Source: Planctomycetaceae bacterium | GTDB lineage: Bacteria; Planctomycetota; Planctomycetia; Planctomycetales; Planctomycetaceae | DNA: 59,282 nt | Reading direction: 5' to 3' | Assembly: GCA_021732845.1 (NCBI GenBank) | Contig: JAKFUF010000028.1 | Location: forward strand, 1-59,282 | Part shown: in pieces, positions 44,668 through 52,263 of the stretch | Position numbering within the stretch: position 1 is the first letter of the stretch | Layout of the letters: each line of letters begins with the position of its first letter | Program-made: the position numbers and the translations under genes | The notes under the pieces: model-generated | The model's database searches: none | Told to the model about the DNA's origin: nothing | Seen by the model: only the letters and a program-made list of their open reading frames with translations

Positions 44668-44865
44668 GAGCGGGGATTTTCAATTTTCAATGTGTGATTT
44701 CGGGTGCTGACGCGCGAGAGCCGACCGTTTTAGCAGCACGGCGCAAGCCGTCCGGTGACTGGTTGGGGAGATTTGGTCTCATCAGCCAAAGTGGCAAAGG
44801 GCGATCGCAGATCGGATGTTGCCGACTTTCACCCAGCGAATCGCGCACGGTAAAAGACACCGTAC

Positions 44866-44895
44866 TGTGAAATTTGAAATCTGAAATTTGAAATT
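44866..44895. repeat. Short palindrome GAAATTTGAAATCTGAAATT
   Basis: Same 28-30 bp sequence as at 24483 and 48663, just upstream of the DUF2752 gene start. The spacer 44668-44906 also holds a GGCGCAAGCCGTCCGGTG repeat (44737), found again at 51164 and 51495. Confidence 0.55.
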
Positions 44896-44906
44896 AAATC
44901 GACCAA

Positions 44907-45398
44907 GTGGCCGCTGAACCCCATGTGTTGACCGAGGCAGATTTGCTGCCAGCAAGCCCGCCAGAGCCCGCTCGGCAGGTCAACCGCCGGCAGCGGAGGC
45001 ATTGGAAAATGCTGGGCATCGCGCTCGTAACGGTGGCGCTGGCTTTCGCCCTGGAGGTGCATCCCAACCAGCGTGTGGCCCTGCGCGGTTTGCCGCAGTA
45101 TCCGTTGCCGCCAAGCTGTTTTTCACGGACCTACCTGGGGGTTGACTGCCCAGGCTGTGGCTTGACCCGGAGCTTCATCCTGCTGGCCCAGGGCGACCTG
45201 CGGGCATCCGTGGCCCGCCACCGGCTGGGCTGGCTGCTGGCCCTGGCGGTGCTGCTCCAGGTCCCCTACCGCATCGCCAAACTCTGCCGACCCCATGCAG
45301 AGGCAATCCCGCGGCACTGGACGCGCGCCTTCACTTGGCTGCTCCTCATCCTGCTGGCAGCCAACTGGGTGATGCGTGGATTTTCGATTTTGGGTTGA
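44907..45398 (+). CDS. DUF2752 membrane protein
   Basis: A 163-residue protein with the DUF2752 signature GVDCPGCGLTRSFILLAQGD (about 78-97) and three hydrophobic segments (MLGIALVTVALAFAL, LGWLLALAVLLQVPY, AFTWLLLILLAANWV). Function unknown. The GTG start at 44907 gives the longest form; ATG 45009 with GGAGG upstream is a good alternative and would start at the first membrane segment. The last codons (GFSILG) lie in the ATTTTCGATT 3'-end motif, so the stop codon is part of that motif. Confidence 0.82.
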   Translation: MAAEPHVLTEADLLPASPPEPARQVNRRQRRHWKMLGIALVTVALAFALEVHPNQRVALRGLPQYPLPPSCFSRTYLGVDCPGCGLTRSFILLAQGDLRASVARHRLGWLLALAVLLQVPYRIAKLCRPHAEAIPRHWTRAFTWLLLILLAANWVMRGFSILG

Positions 45399-45455
45399 AC
45401 TCGATGCGAACCCTGGGTCACAAGCCCTGCCGCCTGAGCGCTCGGATGGTTATTA

Positions 45456-45507
45456 CCCGGTTGGAGGATAATCGGAAGACGCCAACGCCACGAACCGGAC
45501 GCTAAGG
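45456..45507. repeat. Fragment of MITE-like block B
   Basis: CCCGGTTGGAGGATAATCGG, AAGACGCCAACGCCACGAAC and CGGACGCTAA match the middle of block B. The fragment is cut off at 45507 where block A begins, as if block A inserted into a block B copy. Confidence 0.6.
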
Positions 45508-45804
45508 GTCGCCAAAAATAACTGTGACATTTGTCTCCCTATCCAGCAGCGAACGCCATCAAGGACAGCGGATGAAGTTGGTGGTGAAGTCGACAGGGCT
45601 GGCAAAACGGTGCGGGAATCGTACGGTCATAAATTAACCACGAATTCTCACGAATCTTACGAATATCACGAATGATCAACCGGCATGGCTTCGCGGGTGA
45701 CGGAATCCTGCTCGTTGTTATTCGTGACATTCGTCTTATTCGTGAAAATTCGTGGTTCCCCCTTCTCGTTGCCTAAGACTGGCCTTCGGTTAGCATCTTG
45801 AAGG
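45505..45804. mobile_element. 300-bp repeated element (block A), copy 2, inverted
   Basis: Inverse near-identical copy of 30458-30758. It includes the CACGAAT-word hairpin (45636-45757). It is flanked on the left by a block B fragment and on the right by a nearly complete block B, so the three form a composite. Confidence 0.7.
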
Positions 45805-45805
45805 A

Positions 45806-46000
45806 CGGCGGCAAGAATAACTGTTGACTTTTGACAAGCCGCACAGCCAATGAGCCGGAGGGCCTTAGCCGGCCTTAGCCCCCGGTTGGAGGATGATCGG
45901 AAGACGCCAACGCCACGAACCGGACGCTAACTAACGCGCGCTAACGCGTGTCGGCTGATGAATCTGCCCTCAATCGGCGTCCATGCCAAGCAACTTCACC
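45806..46000. mobile_element. MITE-like element, copy 3 (block B), right end missing
   Basis: It keeps the left terminal repeat (GGCGGCAAGAATAACTGTTG) and the body but breaks off at AAGCAACTTCACC, missing the last about 25 bp. It has an extra CTAA unit in the TAACGCG stretch. It stops 20 bp before the 3' end of the minus-strand gene 46020. Confidence 0.65.
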
Positions 46001-46019
46001 GAAACACCCAATCGAAAAT

Positions 46020-48248
46020 CTACTTGAGCGCCGTCGCCGTGAGCCCCAGTTCACCCTTCGACCAGTCGGTATAGTTGAAAGTCTCCCGGTACTGGTCAAA
46101 CGGCACGCCGCTGCCCGAGAGGAAGGAGTTGACGCCCAGCGGAGCGCGCTGCAGCGCGGCGTCGGCGTCGGGCGGCAGTTCCACCACCCAGCTTTGGGTG
46201 TTCAGTTCGTGGTTGTAGCCGCCGACTTTTTGAGTCCCCACGAACGGGGCCAGCCGCTTGGCGGAACTCTTGTCCGAGTTCCAGAACTTTTTCCACGCAT
46301 CAATATCCGCCAGCCCGACCGTCTTCCCGGCTGCTCCCACAAAGTTCTTCACATCGTACAGGTTTAGTGAGCCACTCCAGCCACGGGTCTTCTTGTCGGT
46401 GGCGGTGGTCAGGTAATTCGCGCCCACCCATTCGGCCTGAATCACACACAGCGCGCAGTCCGTCAGGATGGAGCCGGTCACTTTCGGACTCTCGATCATG
46501 TCCTTGACCTGTATCGTGGAACGCCGCAGGTTCATCTTGATTTCCGCCGGCTTCTTGGTTTTCGCGTCGTTCTGAATTTTGACCGCGCAATTGCTGAAGA
46601 TCACGCTGTTGTCGACGATCAGTTCCTGGGGTCCGGCGGCGGTGATGTCCACCGCGGCGCGGCCGCCAGACAGCAGGCAGTTGCGAATCGCCAGTTGCCC
46701 GCCCGTCTGCCACACCACCGCTGCCGACCCCATCTTGTTGGACTCTGAGAATGAGCAGTTCGTCATCCGCAGGCTGCCCGTCCCATTGACCATCACTCCG
46801 CCCCACGCGATCGGCGGCTTGGCGGTCGAGGCTGGCGGATCCATCTGGATCCGCAAACCCTCAAGGGTCAGCTTGCCCGCGGTCACGTTGAACATGCTGC
46901 GGGCCATCACTTGCGTTTCCGGCTTGAGGCGAATGCCCAGCCGGTCGACGCCCAGCGCGAACTTCAAAATCGGCGCGTACCCAAAACCACCCTGAATGGT
47001 CAGATCCTGCTTCACCTCCAGGGCGCCCACATTGAACGGTCCTTCGCCATTGATGCGGATGGTTTCGCCCTTCTTGGCGGCCGCGACCGCATCCGGCAGG
47101 GAATTGAATTTGTCCTTGCCCTTTTCCCGTCCCACAATTTCAAACTTCTGTTCCGACTCACCCTCCAGCAGGCGGGAAATGTCGCTGCCCAGATTGGCCT
47201 TCCGCAGGAACAACAAGGCGAACGACGTGTCCGACAAGCCGTCCTTGTCACCCTCGCCGCCGGGACCCGTTCCGCCCCATCCGCCGGTGTCTTTCTGCTC
47301 CTTGATCAGGCCCTGCGAGCCGACTTTGTACCACTCGACGTTGCCGATTTTTTCCAGCCCCAGCAGCACGCCGACGCGTTCAATGGACCACATGAAATAG
47401 CGTTGTGTGCCGCCGGCGATTCCCGGGACAAACTTTCCAGTACGGTCGAAGCCACGGGCAAAAATGGAGTTCTGCATCAGCGAACTGCCCGTTTTGGCAC
47501 CGTCTTCCGCCTTGCCGTCGCCCTTCTGCGCCTCGCGGATGCGGTGTGCCTCGGCGACAGCCAGGCAGAACAGCCCGGCCCCGGTCATGGCCGGCCCGCT
47601 CCCGCCCTCTTCGCCGTAGGCCCAGCCCCCGTCCTCCTTCTGAGTCGTCGAGAACCGTTTGGCGACGCGTTCCAGGGTCTTGTCGATGTTGACGCCAGAG
47701 CGGGAGGCCACCCACAGCCCCAGCACCGCAAATTGCGTGCAACTGTTGTCACCGAACCCTTCCTTCAGCTTGCCGGCCCCGTTGGGGTCGCGCAGCACCT
47801 TTTCGACATCGATCTTGTGCGGGCAGGTGTAGTGCCAGCCACCGCTTTCCATCTGCCCCGCGATGAGCCGCGCGGCCAGCTCCTTGATTCGTGGCTTGTC
47901 CCGCCGGTCTCCCACGCGCGACAGCGCCAGAACTGCCAGCGACAGGTCATACGTGTTGCCCAGATCGCGGAAGTTCTTTTCCTGCTTGATGAACTCCAGC
48001 CCCTTCTGCACCACCTCATCTTCCAGAGGCACGCCATTCTCAATGAGTGCCACGGTGCACAGGGCGGTGATGCCCACATCGTGCGAGGGGTATTCCCAGT
48101 GCCCGTCGGGCTTCTGCGCCTGCTTCATGAACTTTACGCCGCGTTCCCGCGCCGCGGTGATTTCCGCGTCTGTTTGAGCCACCGCGCTGGATGCGAAACC
48201 AACCAGTAAACACACGCAAACGGCGGTGATGCAGGAGGGACGGAACAT
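46020..48248 (-). CDS. Secreted protein with prenyltransferase/squalene-cyclase repeats and a beta-helix-like C-terminus
   Basis: A 742-residue exported protein. A signal peptide (FRPSCITAVCVCLLVGFASS, cleavage near AVAQT) is followed by an alpha/alpha toroid (about 25-360) with QW-like repeats: KFMKQAQKPDGHWEYPSHDV, RLIAGQMESGGWHYTCP, RFSTTQKEDGGWAYGEE and LIKEQKDTGGWGGTGPGG. From about 400 it changes to a beta-rich part (SLPDAVAAAKKGETIRINGE, then KLTLEGLRI, LRMTNCSFSE, AVVWQTGGQLAIRNCLLSGG) resembling a right-handed parallel beta-helix. No active-site DxDD motif was found, so cyclase activity is not indicated. The ATG at 48248 begins the signal peptide. Confidence 0.85.
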   Translation of the reverse strand: MFRPSCITAVCVCLLVGFASSAVAQTDAEITAARERGVKFMKQAQKPDGHWEYPSHDVGITALCTVALIENGVPLEDEVVQKGLEFIKQEKNFRDLGNTYDLSLAVLALSRVGDRRDKPRIKELAARLIAGQMESGGWHYTCPHKIDVEKVLRDPNGAGKLKEGFGDNSCTQFAVLGLWVASRSGVNIDKTLERVAKRFSTTQKEDGGWAYGEEGGSGPAMTGAGLFCLAVAEAHRIREAQKGDGKAEDGAKTGSSLMQNSIFARGFDRTGKFVPGIAGGTQRYFMWSIERVGVLLGLEKIGNVEWYKVGSQGLIKEQKDTGGWGGTGPGGEGDKDGLSDTSFALLFLRKANLGSDISRLLEGESEQKFEIVGREKGKDKFNSLPDAVAAAKKGETIRINGEGPFNVGALEVKQDLTIQGGFGYAPILKFALGVDRLGIRLKPETQVMARSMFNVTAGKLTLEGLRIQMDPPASTAKPPIAWGGVMVNGTGSLRMTNCSFSESNKMGSAAVVWQTGGQLAIRNCLLSGGRAAVDITAAGPQELIVDNSVIFSNCAVKIQNDAKTKKPAEIKMNLRRSTIQVKDMIESPKVTGSILTDCALCVIQAEWVGANYLTTATDKKTRGWSGSLNLYDVKNFVGAAGKTVGLADIDAWKKFWNSDKSSAKRLAPFVGTQKVGGYNHELNTQSWVVELPPDADAALQRAPLGVNSFLSGSGVPFDQYRETFNYTDWSKGELGLTATALK

Positions 48249-48387
48249 GGGGGATCCTTCGGAAGAGAACACGAGACAGGCCTCTCGCCGGAACGTGTCT
48301 CCCGCGGGAGATCCCCCGGCGGGCGACGAATGACGATGACTCTGCTATTTTTCATGATCGGCAGGGGTTGTCAACTGTGTAAGCTTT

Positions 48388-48466
48388 GCGTGTTTTCATC
48401 ACACCTGTCGTGGATCGGCGGCCAGGGCCGCTTTTTCGATCCACTATCGGTGTGATGAAAACACGC
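48388..48466. repeat. Hairpin 1 of a GTGGATCGG family
   Basis: An 79-bp inverted repeat with outer arms GCGTGTTTTCATCACAC / GTGTGATGAAAACACGC and inner CTGTCGTGGATCGGCGGCC / GATCCACTATCGG. It lies between two divergent genes (46020 and 48798). Confidence 0.7.
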
Positions 48467-48492
48467 GGGGTAAGTATGCGTTGAATTGTCAT

Positions 48493-48545
48493 GCCTGTCG
48501 TGGATCGGTGGCTGGAGCCGCTATTTTCGATCTACTGTCGGTGTA
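48493..48545. repeat. Hairpin 2 of the GTGGATCGG family
   Basis: CCTGTCGTGGATCGGTGGCT followed by GAGCCGCTATTTTCGATCTA and CTGTCGGTG. Same inner stem as hairpin 1 with changed flanks. Confidence 0.6.
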
Positions 48546-48662
48546 TCCTTCAGTTCGACTTGTCCAACGGGCAGTGCAACCGCATCGAACTGTCGGCCGA
48601 GCCTCAGTGGTGCAAACGTAACTTTAGCCCTGCAGAGCGAATACCGCGAAAAGGCATTTTAC

Positions 48663-48692
48663 TGTGAAATTTGAAATCTGAAATTTGAAATT
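48663..48692. repeat. Short palindrome GAAATTTGAAATCTGAAATT
   Basis: Third near-identical copy of the 28-30 bp unit (also at 24483 and 44866), here between hairpins 2 and 3. Confidence 0.55.
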
Positions 48693-48733
48693 CCAACGTC
48701 CGCCCCTCGTCGGCGTCTACCGAAATTCCGTCA

Positions 48734-48785
48734 GTCTGTCGTGGATCATTGGCCGGGCCAGCCAACCGATCCACCATCGTCCTGT
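48734..48785. repeat. Hairpin 3 of the GTGGATCGG family, next to the aminotransferase start
   Basis: GTCTGTCGTGGATCATTGGC paired with GCCAACCGATCCACCATCGT. It ends 12 bases before the ATG at 48798 and might affect translation or transcription of that gene. Confidence 0.6.
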
Positions 48786-48797
48786 TAGAGCCACGTC

Positions 48798-49733
48798 ATG
48801 CCGCTGGAACCGCTGTCCTATCTCAATGGCCGCATCGCGCCGATTTCGCAGTGCCTGCTCCCCGTCTCGGACCTGGGGATTGTCATGGGGGCGTCCATCA
48901 CCGAGATGGCGCGGACGTTCCGGCACGAGTGCTTCAAGCTGGAGGAGCACGTCGAACGGCTGTTCCGCTCGATGAAGGTCGTCGGCTTCGACTCCGACCT
49001 GACCCGCGAGACGCTCGTCGACCTCGTCCAGGAATTGGTGGAACACAACGTCCGCCTGATCCCCGAGCATCACGACCTGGGGGTCTCGATGTTCATCACG
49101 GCCGGCACCAGCCAGCTTTATACCGGCCCGTCGACCTCGGCCCGCAAGCCGACGGTCTGCGTCCACACCTTCCCCCTCCCCTTCGAACTCTGGTCCGACA
49201 AATACCACCGCGGCCAGCACGTGGTGACCCCCAGCATCCGCCACCTGCCGCCGGAATGCCTGGACCCCAAGGTGAAATCCCGCAGCCGCATGCATTGGTA
49301 CCTGGCTGACGAGCAGGCCCGGCTGGTCGACCCCACGGCCATCGCCCTGCTGCTGGACCGGCAGGACAACGTCACTGAAACCGCGACGGCCAACTTCTTC
49401 ATCATCACCGACCGTACGATCCTCACGGCGACATCGCACAACACCCTGGCCGGCATCAGCCAGGCCGTCGTCTTCGAACTCGCCTCCGTCCTCGGCCTCG
49501 GCTGCGAACAGCGCGACTTCCAAACCTACGACGTCATCAACGCCGACGAGGCGTTTACGACCTCAACCCCGTACTGCCTCCTGCCCGTCACCAAAATCAA
49601 CGGCAAGCCGATCGGCACTGGCAAGGTCGGCCCGGTCTTCCACGAGCTGCTGCGGCAATGGAACGAACGCGTGGGCATCGACATCATGGAACAGATGCGA
49701 ATCGGGGCGATTGAACGGAATGCGGAGCATTGA
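48798..49733 (+). CDS. Class IV aminotransferase (branched-chain/D-amino acid transaminase-like)
   Basis: A 311-residue PLP enzyme of fold type IV. Seen: YLNGRIAPISQCLLPVSDLG, EEHVERLFRSM, the Schiff-base Lys in the PKVKSRSRMHWYLAD segment (position of the usual vKtrny), NVTETATANFFI and TLAGISQAVVFELA. The family includes branched-chain aminotransferases, D-alanine aminotransferase and aminodeoxychorismate lyase; which one this is cannot be decided. The LRR gene follows closely (stop 49733, ATG 49766). Confidence 0.9.
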   Translation: MPLEPLSYLNGRIAPISQCLLPVSDLGIVMGASITEMARTFRHECFKLEEHVERLFRSMKVVGFDSDLTRETLVDLVQELVEHNVRLIPEHHDLGVSMFITAGTSQLYTGPSTSARKPTVCVHTFPLPFELWSDKYHRGQHVVTPSIRHLPPECLDPKVKSRSRMHWYLADEQARLVDPTAIALLLDRQDNVTETATANFFIITDRTILTATSHNTLAGISQAVVFELASVLGLGCEQRDFQTYDVINADEAFTTSTPYCLLPVTKINGKPIGTGKVGPVFHELLRQWNERVGIDIMEQMRIGAIERNAEH

Positions 49734-49765
49734 ACTGCCGCGTGCGGCACGTTGGACACCTCAAC

Positions 49766-50764
49766 ATGGCCACGAATGTCGAAACGGTTGCACCCCGGCA
49801 GCGGGTTCACTGGGGACGCCGGTTGCTGGCGGGTCTGTTGCTGGTGTTGCTGGCGGTGTCCGCCGCAAAGTTTGGCTTCGAATGGCGGCGGAGGCAGCGG
49901 GCGTTGGAATACTTGGAGTCGATCGGCGCGGTCAAGAAGCCGTGGTGCGATGACACCTTGCTGGATCACATCCGCCATGACTGGTTCCGCGCGTGGCAAC
50001 TGACTGCGGTCGACTGCTCTGGCCCCAAGATTGACGACCGAGCGGCCGCGGCGCTCTCCATGTTTCCCGAGTTGACGGGACTCGCCTTGAAGGATGCCGA
50101 CGTTACGGATGCCGGCCTCCTGCGGCTTTCAAGTTTGGTCCGTCTGCAGAGTTTTCGCCTCAAGCGAGTCTCCGTGACGGACAAGGGGCTGCAAGTCCTG
50201 CGATTCATGCCAGAATTGAATTGGGTGGACCTGGAGTCAACCCAGGCAGGTGATGCGACCGTGCAAGTCCTCGGAACACGTCCCAAGCTGAAGACCTTGG
50301 ACATCAAGAAATCCAACGTCAGCAGCATCCGGCCACTGGCGGCTTGCCCTGCCCTGGAGTGGCTCATCGTCATGGACAGTCCCGTGAACGATGCGGGCAT
50401 CAGCCTGACAGCGGGTTTTCCCCGGTTGGAGTCGCTGGTTTTGAACCATGTCGAAATCTCCGACGCCGGCCTCAAGTCCCTGCGGCACCTGCCCCGGCTG
50501 CGCCACTTGTCGCTCCAGCACTCGCCAGTCACTGACGCCGGCCTGCCGCACCTGGCCGGTTGCACCCACCTTCGGAACCTGTACCTGAAGGGCACACAGA
50601 TCACCGATGCGGGGCTGCCTGAGCTGGCAAAACTGCTCGATCTGGAGTCCCTCGAACTCAGCGGAACGAAGGTCACCCCCGCCGGGCGGAAGCACCTCAA
50701 ACCACTCGTCCGGGCCACAGACATCGTGATCGACGAGCCTCCCGCGAAGGTCAGTCCAAAGTGA
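49766..50764 (+). CDS. Membrane-anchored leucine-rich repeat protein
   Basis: A 332-residue protein with an N-terminal membrane segment (RRLLAGLLLVLLAVSAAKF) followed by about nine LRR units of the cysteine-containing/ribonuclease-inhibitor-like planctomycete type: ELTGLALKDADVTDAGLLRL, RLESLVLNHVEISDAGLKSL, RLRHLSLQHSPVTDAGLPHL and HLRNLYLKGTQITDAGLPEL. The repeats form a curved solenoid for protein binding. The start is the ATG at 49766; a TTG at 49730 overlapping the aminotransferase stop is possible. Function unknown. Confidence 0.85.
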   Translation: MATNVETVAPRQRVHWGRRLLAGLLLVLLAVSAAKFGFEWRRRQRALEYLESIGAVKKPWCDDTLLDHIRHDWFRAWQLTAVDCSGPKIDDRAAAALSMFPELTGLALKDADVTDAGLLRLSSLVRLQSFRLKRVSVTDKGLQVLRFMPELNWVDLESTQAGDATVQVLGTRPKLKTLDIKKSNVSSIRPLAACPALEWLIVMDSPVNDAGISLTAGFPRLESLVLNHVEISDAGLKSLRHLPRLRHLSLQHSPVTDAGLPHLAGCTHLRNLYLKGTQITDAGLPELAKLLDLESLELSGTKVTPAGRKHLKPLVRATDIVIDEPPAKVSPK

Positions 50765-52263
50765 GATGGCCGCCTCGGGCGCGGAGGTCGAATCGAAGGG
50801 CTCCACCATCTGAAGAGCAACTGCGATCTGGACAACTGGGTGTCCTTTCGCGGAAAAGGCTGAAGAGTGGACCAGCAGCCATAACACACTGGAGATCGCC
50901 TCGGTGGTGAACGGGCTTTGACACGGCTTTGACACGACGTGACAAGGGATGCGGTGTGATACGACCGGCGTAATGTCGTCTTGTTCTCCGCCAAAGAACG
51001 CGAACGTCTGGAGACGCCCGTGGGCTGTTCGACCCCCGCAACCGTGCCTTTCCGCGTCGACCAACGCCCCCAGCCTCTGGCAAAGCGCGAGGCCGCAACA
51101 AGTAGCCGAGTCACTCCGTGACTCGAATCTTGGCTTGCTGGGCGGCGAGCAATCCAGTGCCAGCGGCACGGCGCAAGCCGTCCGGTGTTACGCTGGGACA
51201 AACCGGTTGTTTCCATTGGTCGATCGGCGTGGCGGGAGGGCGCTGGTCCAGAGCCACGAGCAACCGACGATCCGGCTTTTCCGAAGGATTTCCGAGCGAT
51301 TTGTGGCTCACCGGAGGGCTCGCGCCCAGCCTTTTGAAGGTGTGGAAACAGCGGGAAAATCCGGGTTTTCTGAAGAGTGCGGCCACCTAGATCTAGCGTC
51401 GAAAGATGCTGAAGTCCCGAATTCACGGTGTTTTTCACGACAATGCACCTTCAAAAGGTTGGGCTCGCGCCCTTCCGCTTTGATTTGAGCGGCGCGGCGC
51501 AAGCCGTCCGGTGAGCGAGAACCAAAACACGGGGTGGATGACAAGAACATGTGCCCCCTGCCAAGGGCGGCAATTCGCGTTTATTCGCGTTCATTCGCGG
51601 TTCCGAAATTCAACTTGCCGACATCGGTCAACAGACATGCGAGCAGAAACCGCGAATGAACGCGAATTGACGCGAATAAAGGCTGCTGGCTCGGCCTCGG
51701 GATCGGAAGTGAGGCAAAGAGCAACTCCAGATGCATGTGCCGGCCAATGTTGTCAGGACAGCGTAAAGTCGTCTTTTGCTCCCGCAAAAGAACGCGAACG
51801 TCTGGCGACAATGTCGACAGCGTGAATCCAGAGCCTCCGTGTTTGTCCGCGCCGGAGTGAGCGGACAGTGCGGTCTCGACTTCGCGCCCACCAAACCCGC
51901 CAAGTGCCCGCCATCGCCGAAGCGCAAGCCACAGAAAACTCAAACTCGCGACCGCACCAAAAAACGGCGCGTGCGGCCCCTCTCGAAAAAGCGCAGCCAC
52001 GTGCCCAGGTCGCATTCGGGTCTGTAGCATGGCCTTCCGAGGTCCTGCCGCTCGCTTTGGATCGTTCGCCGTTGCAGAAGCCACGATTCGAGTCACGGAG
52101 TGACTCGGCAACTGTGTGCCGCCGGGCGTGCTCACTTTTAAACAGACGGGCGCGCTCGTACGCTGATCAAGGGTGGTCGTGAGCGATCTTGCAAAATCGT
52201 TCATCAATGGTTCGGCAATTTTTCAAACAACTTTCAACGTGTCCTGTCGCTGAAGGGCCATTC
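50765..52263. repeat. Gene-free repeat bed, 1.5 kb
   Basis: No convincing gene; open frames are Arg/Pro-rich and lack motifs. Repeats found: GTAAAGTCG-type units at 50969-51012 and 51761-51805; an about 80-bp element present inversely at 51083-51165 and 52038-52120 (shared core GATTCGAGTCACGGAGTGAC, TCGGC); GGCGCAAGCCGTCCGGTG at 51164 and 51495; an inverted repeat with CCTTTTGAAGGTG arms (51319-51471); and an iterated GCGAATGAA hairpin (51572-51681: AATTCGCGTTTATTCGCGTT versus GCGAATGAACGCGAATTGAC). It separates core genes from the STAND locus. Confidence 0.65.
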
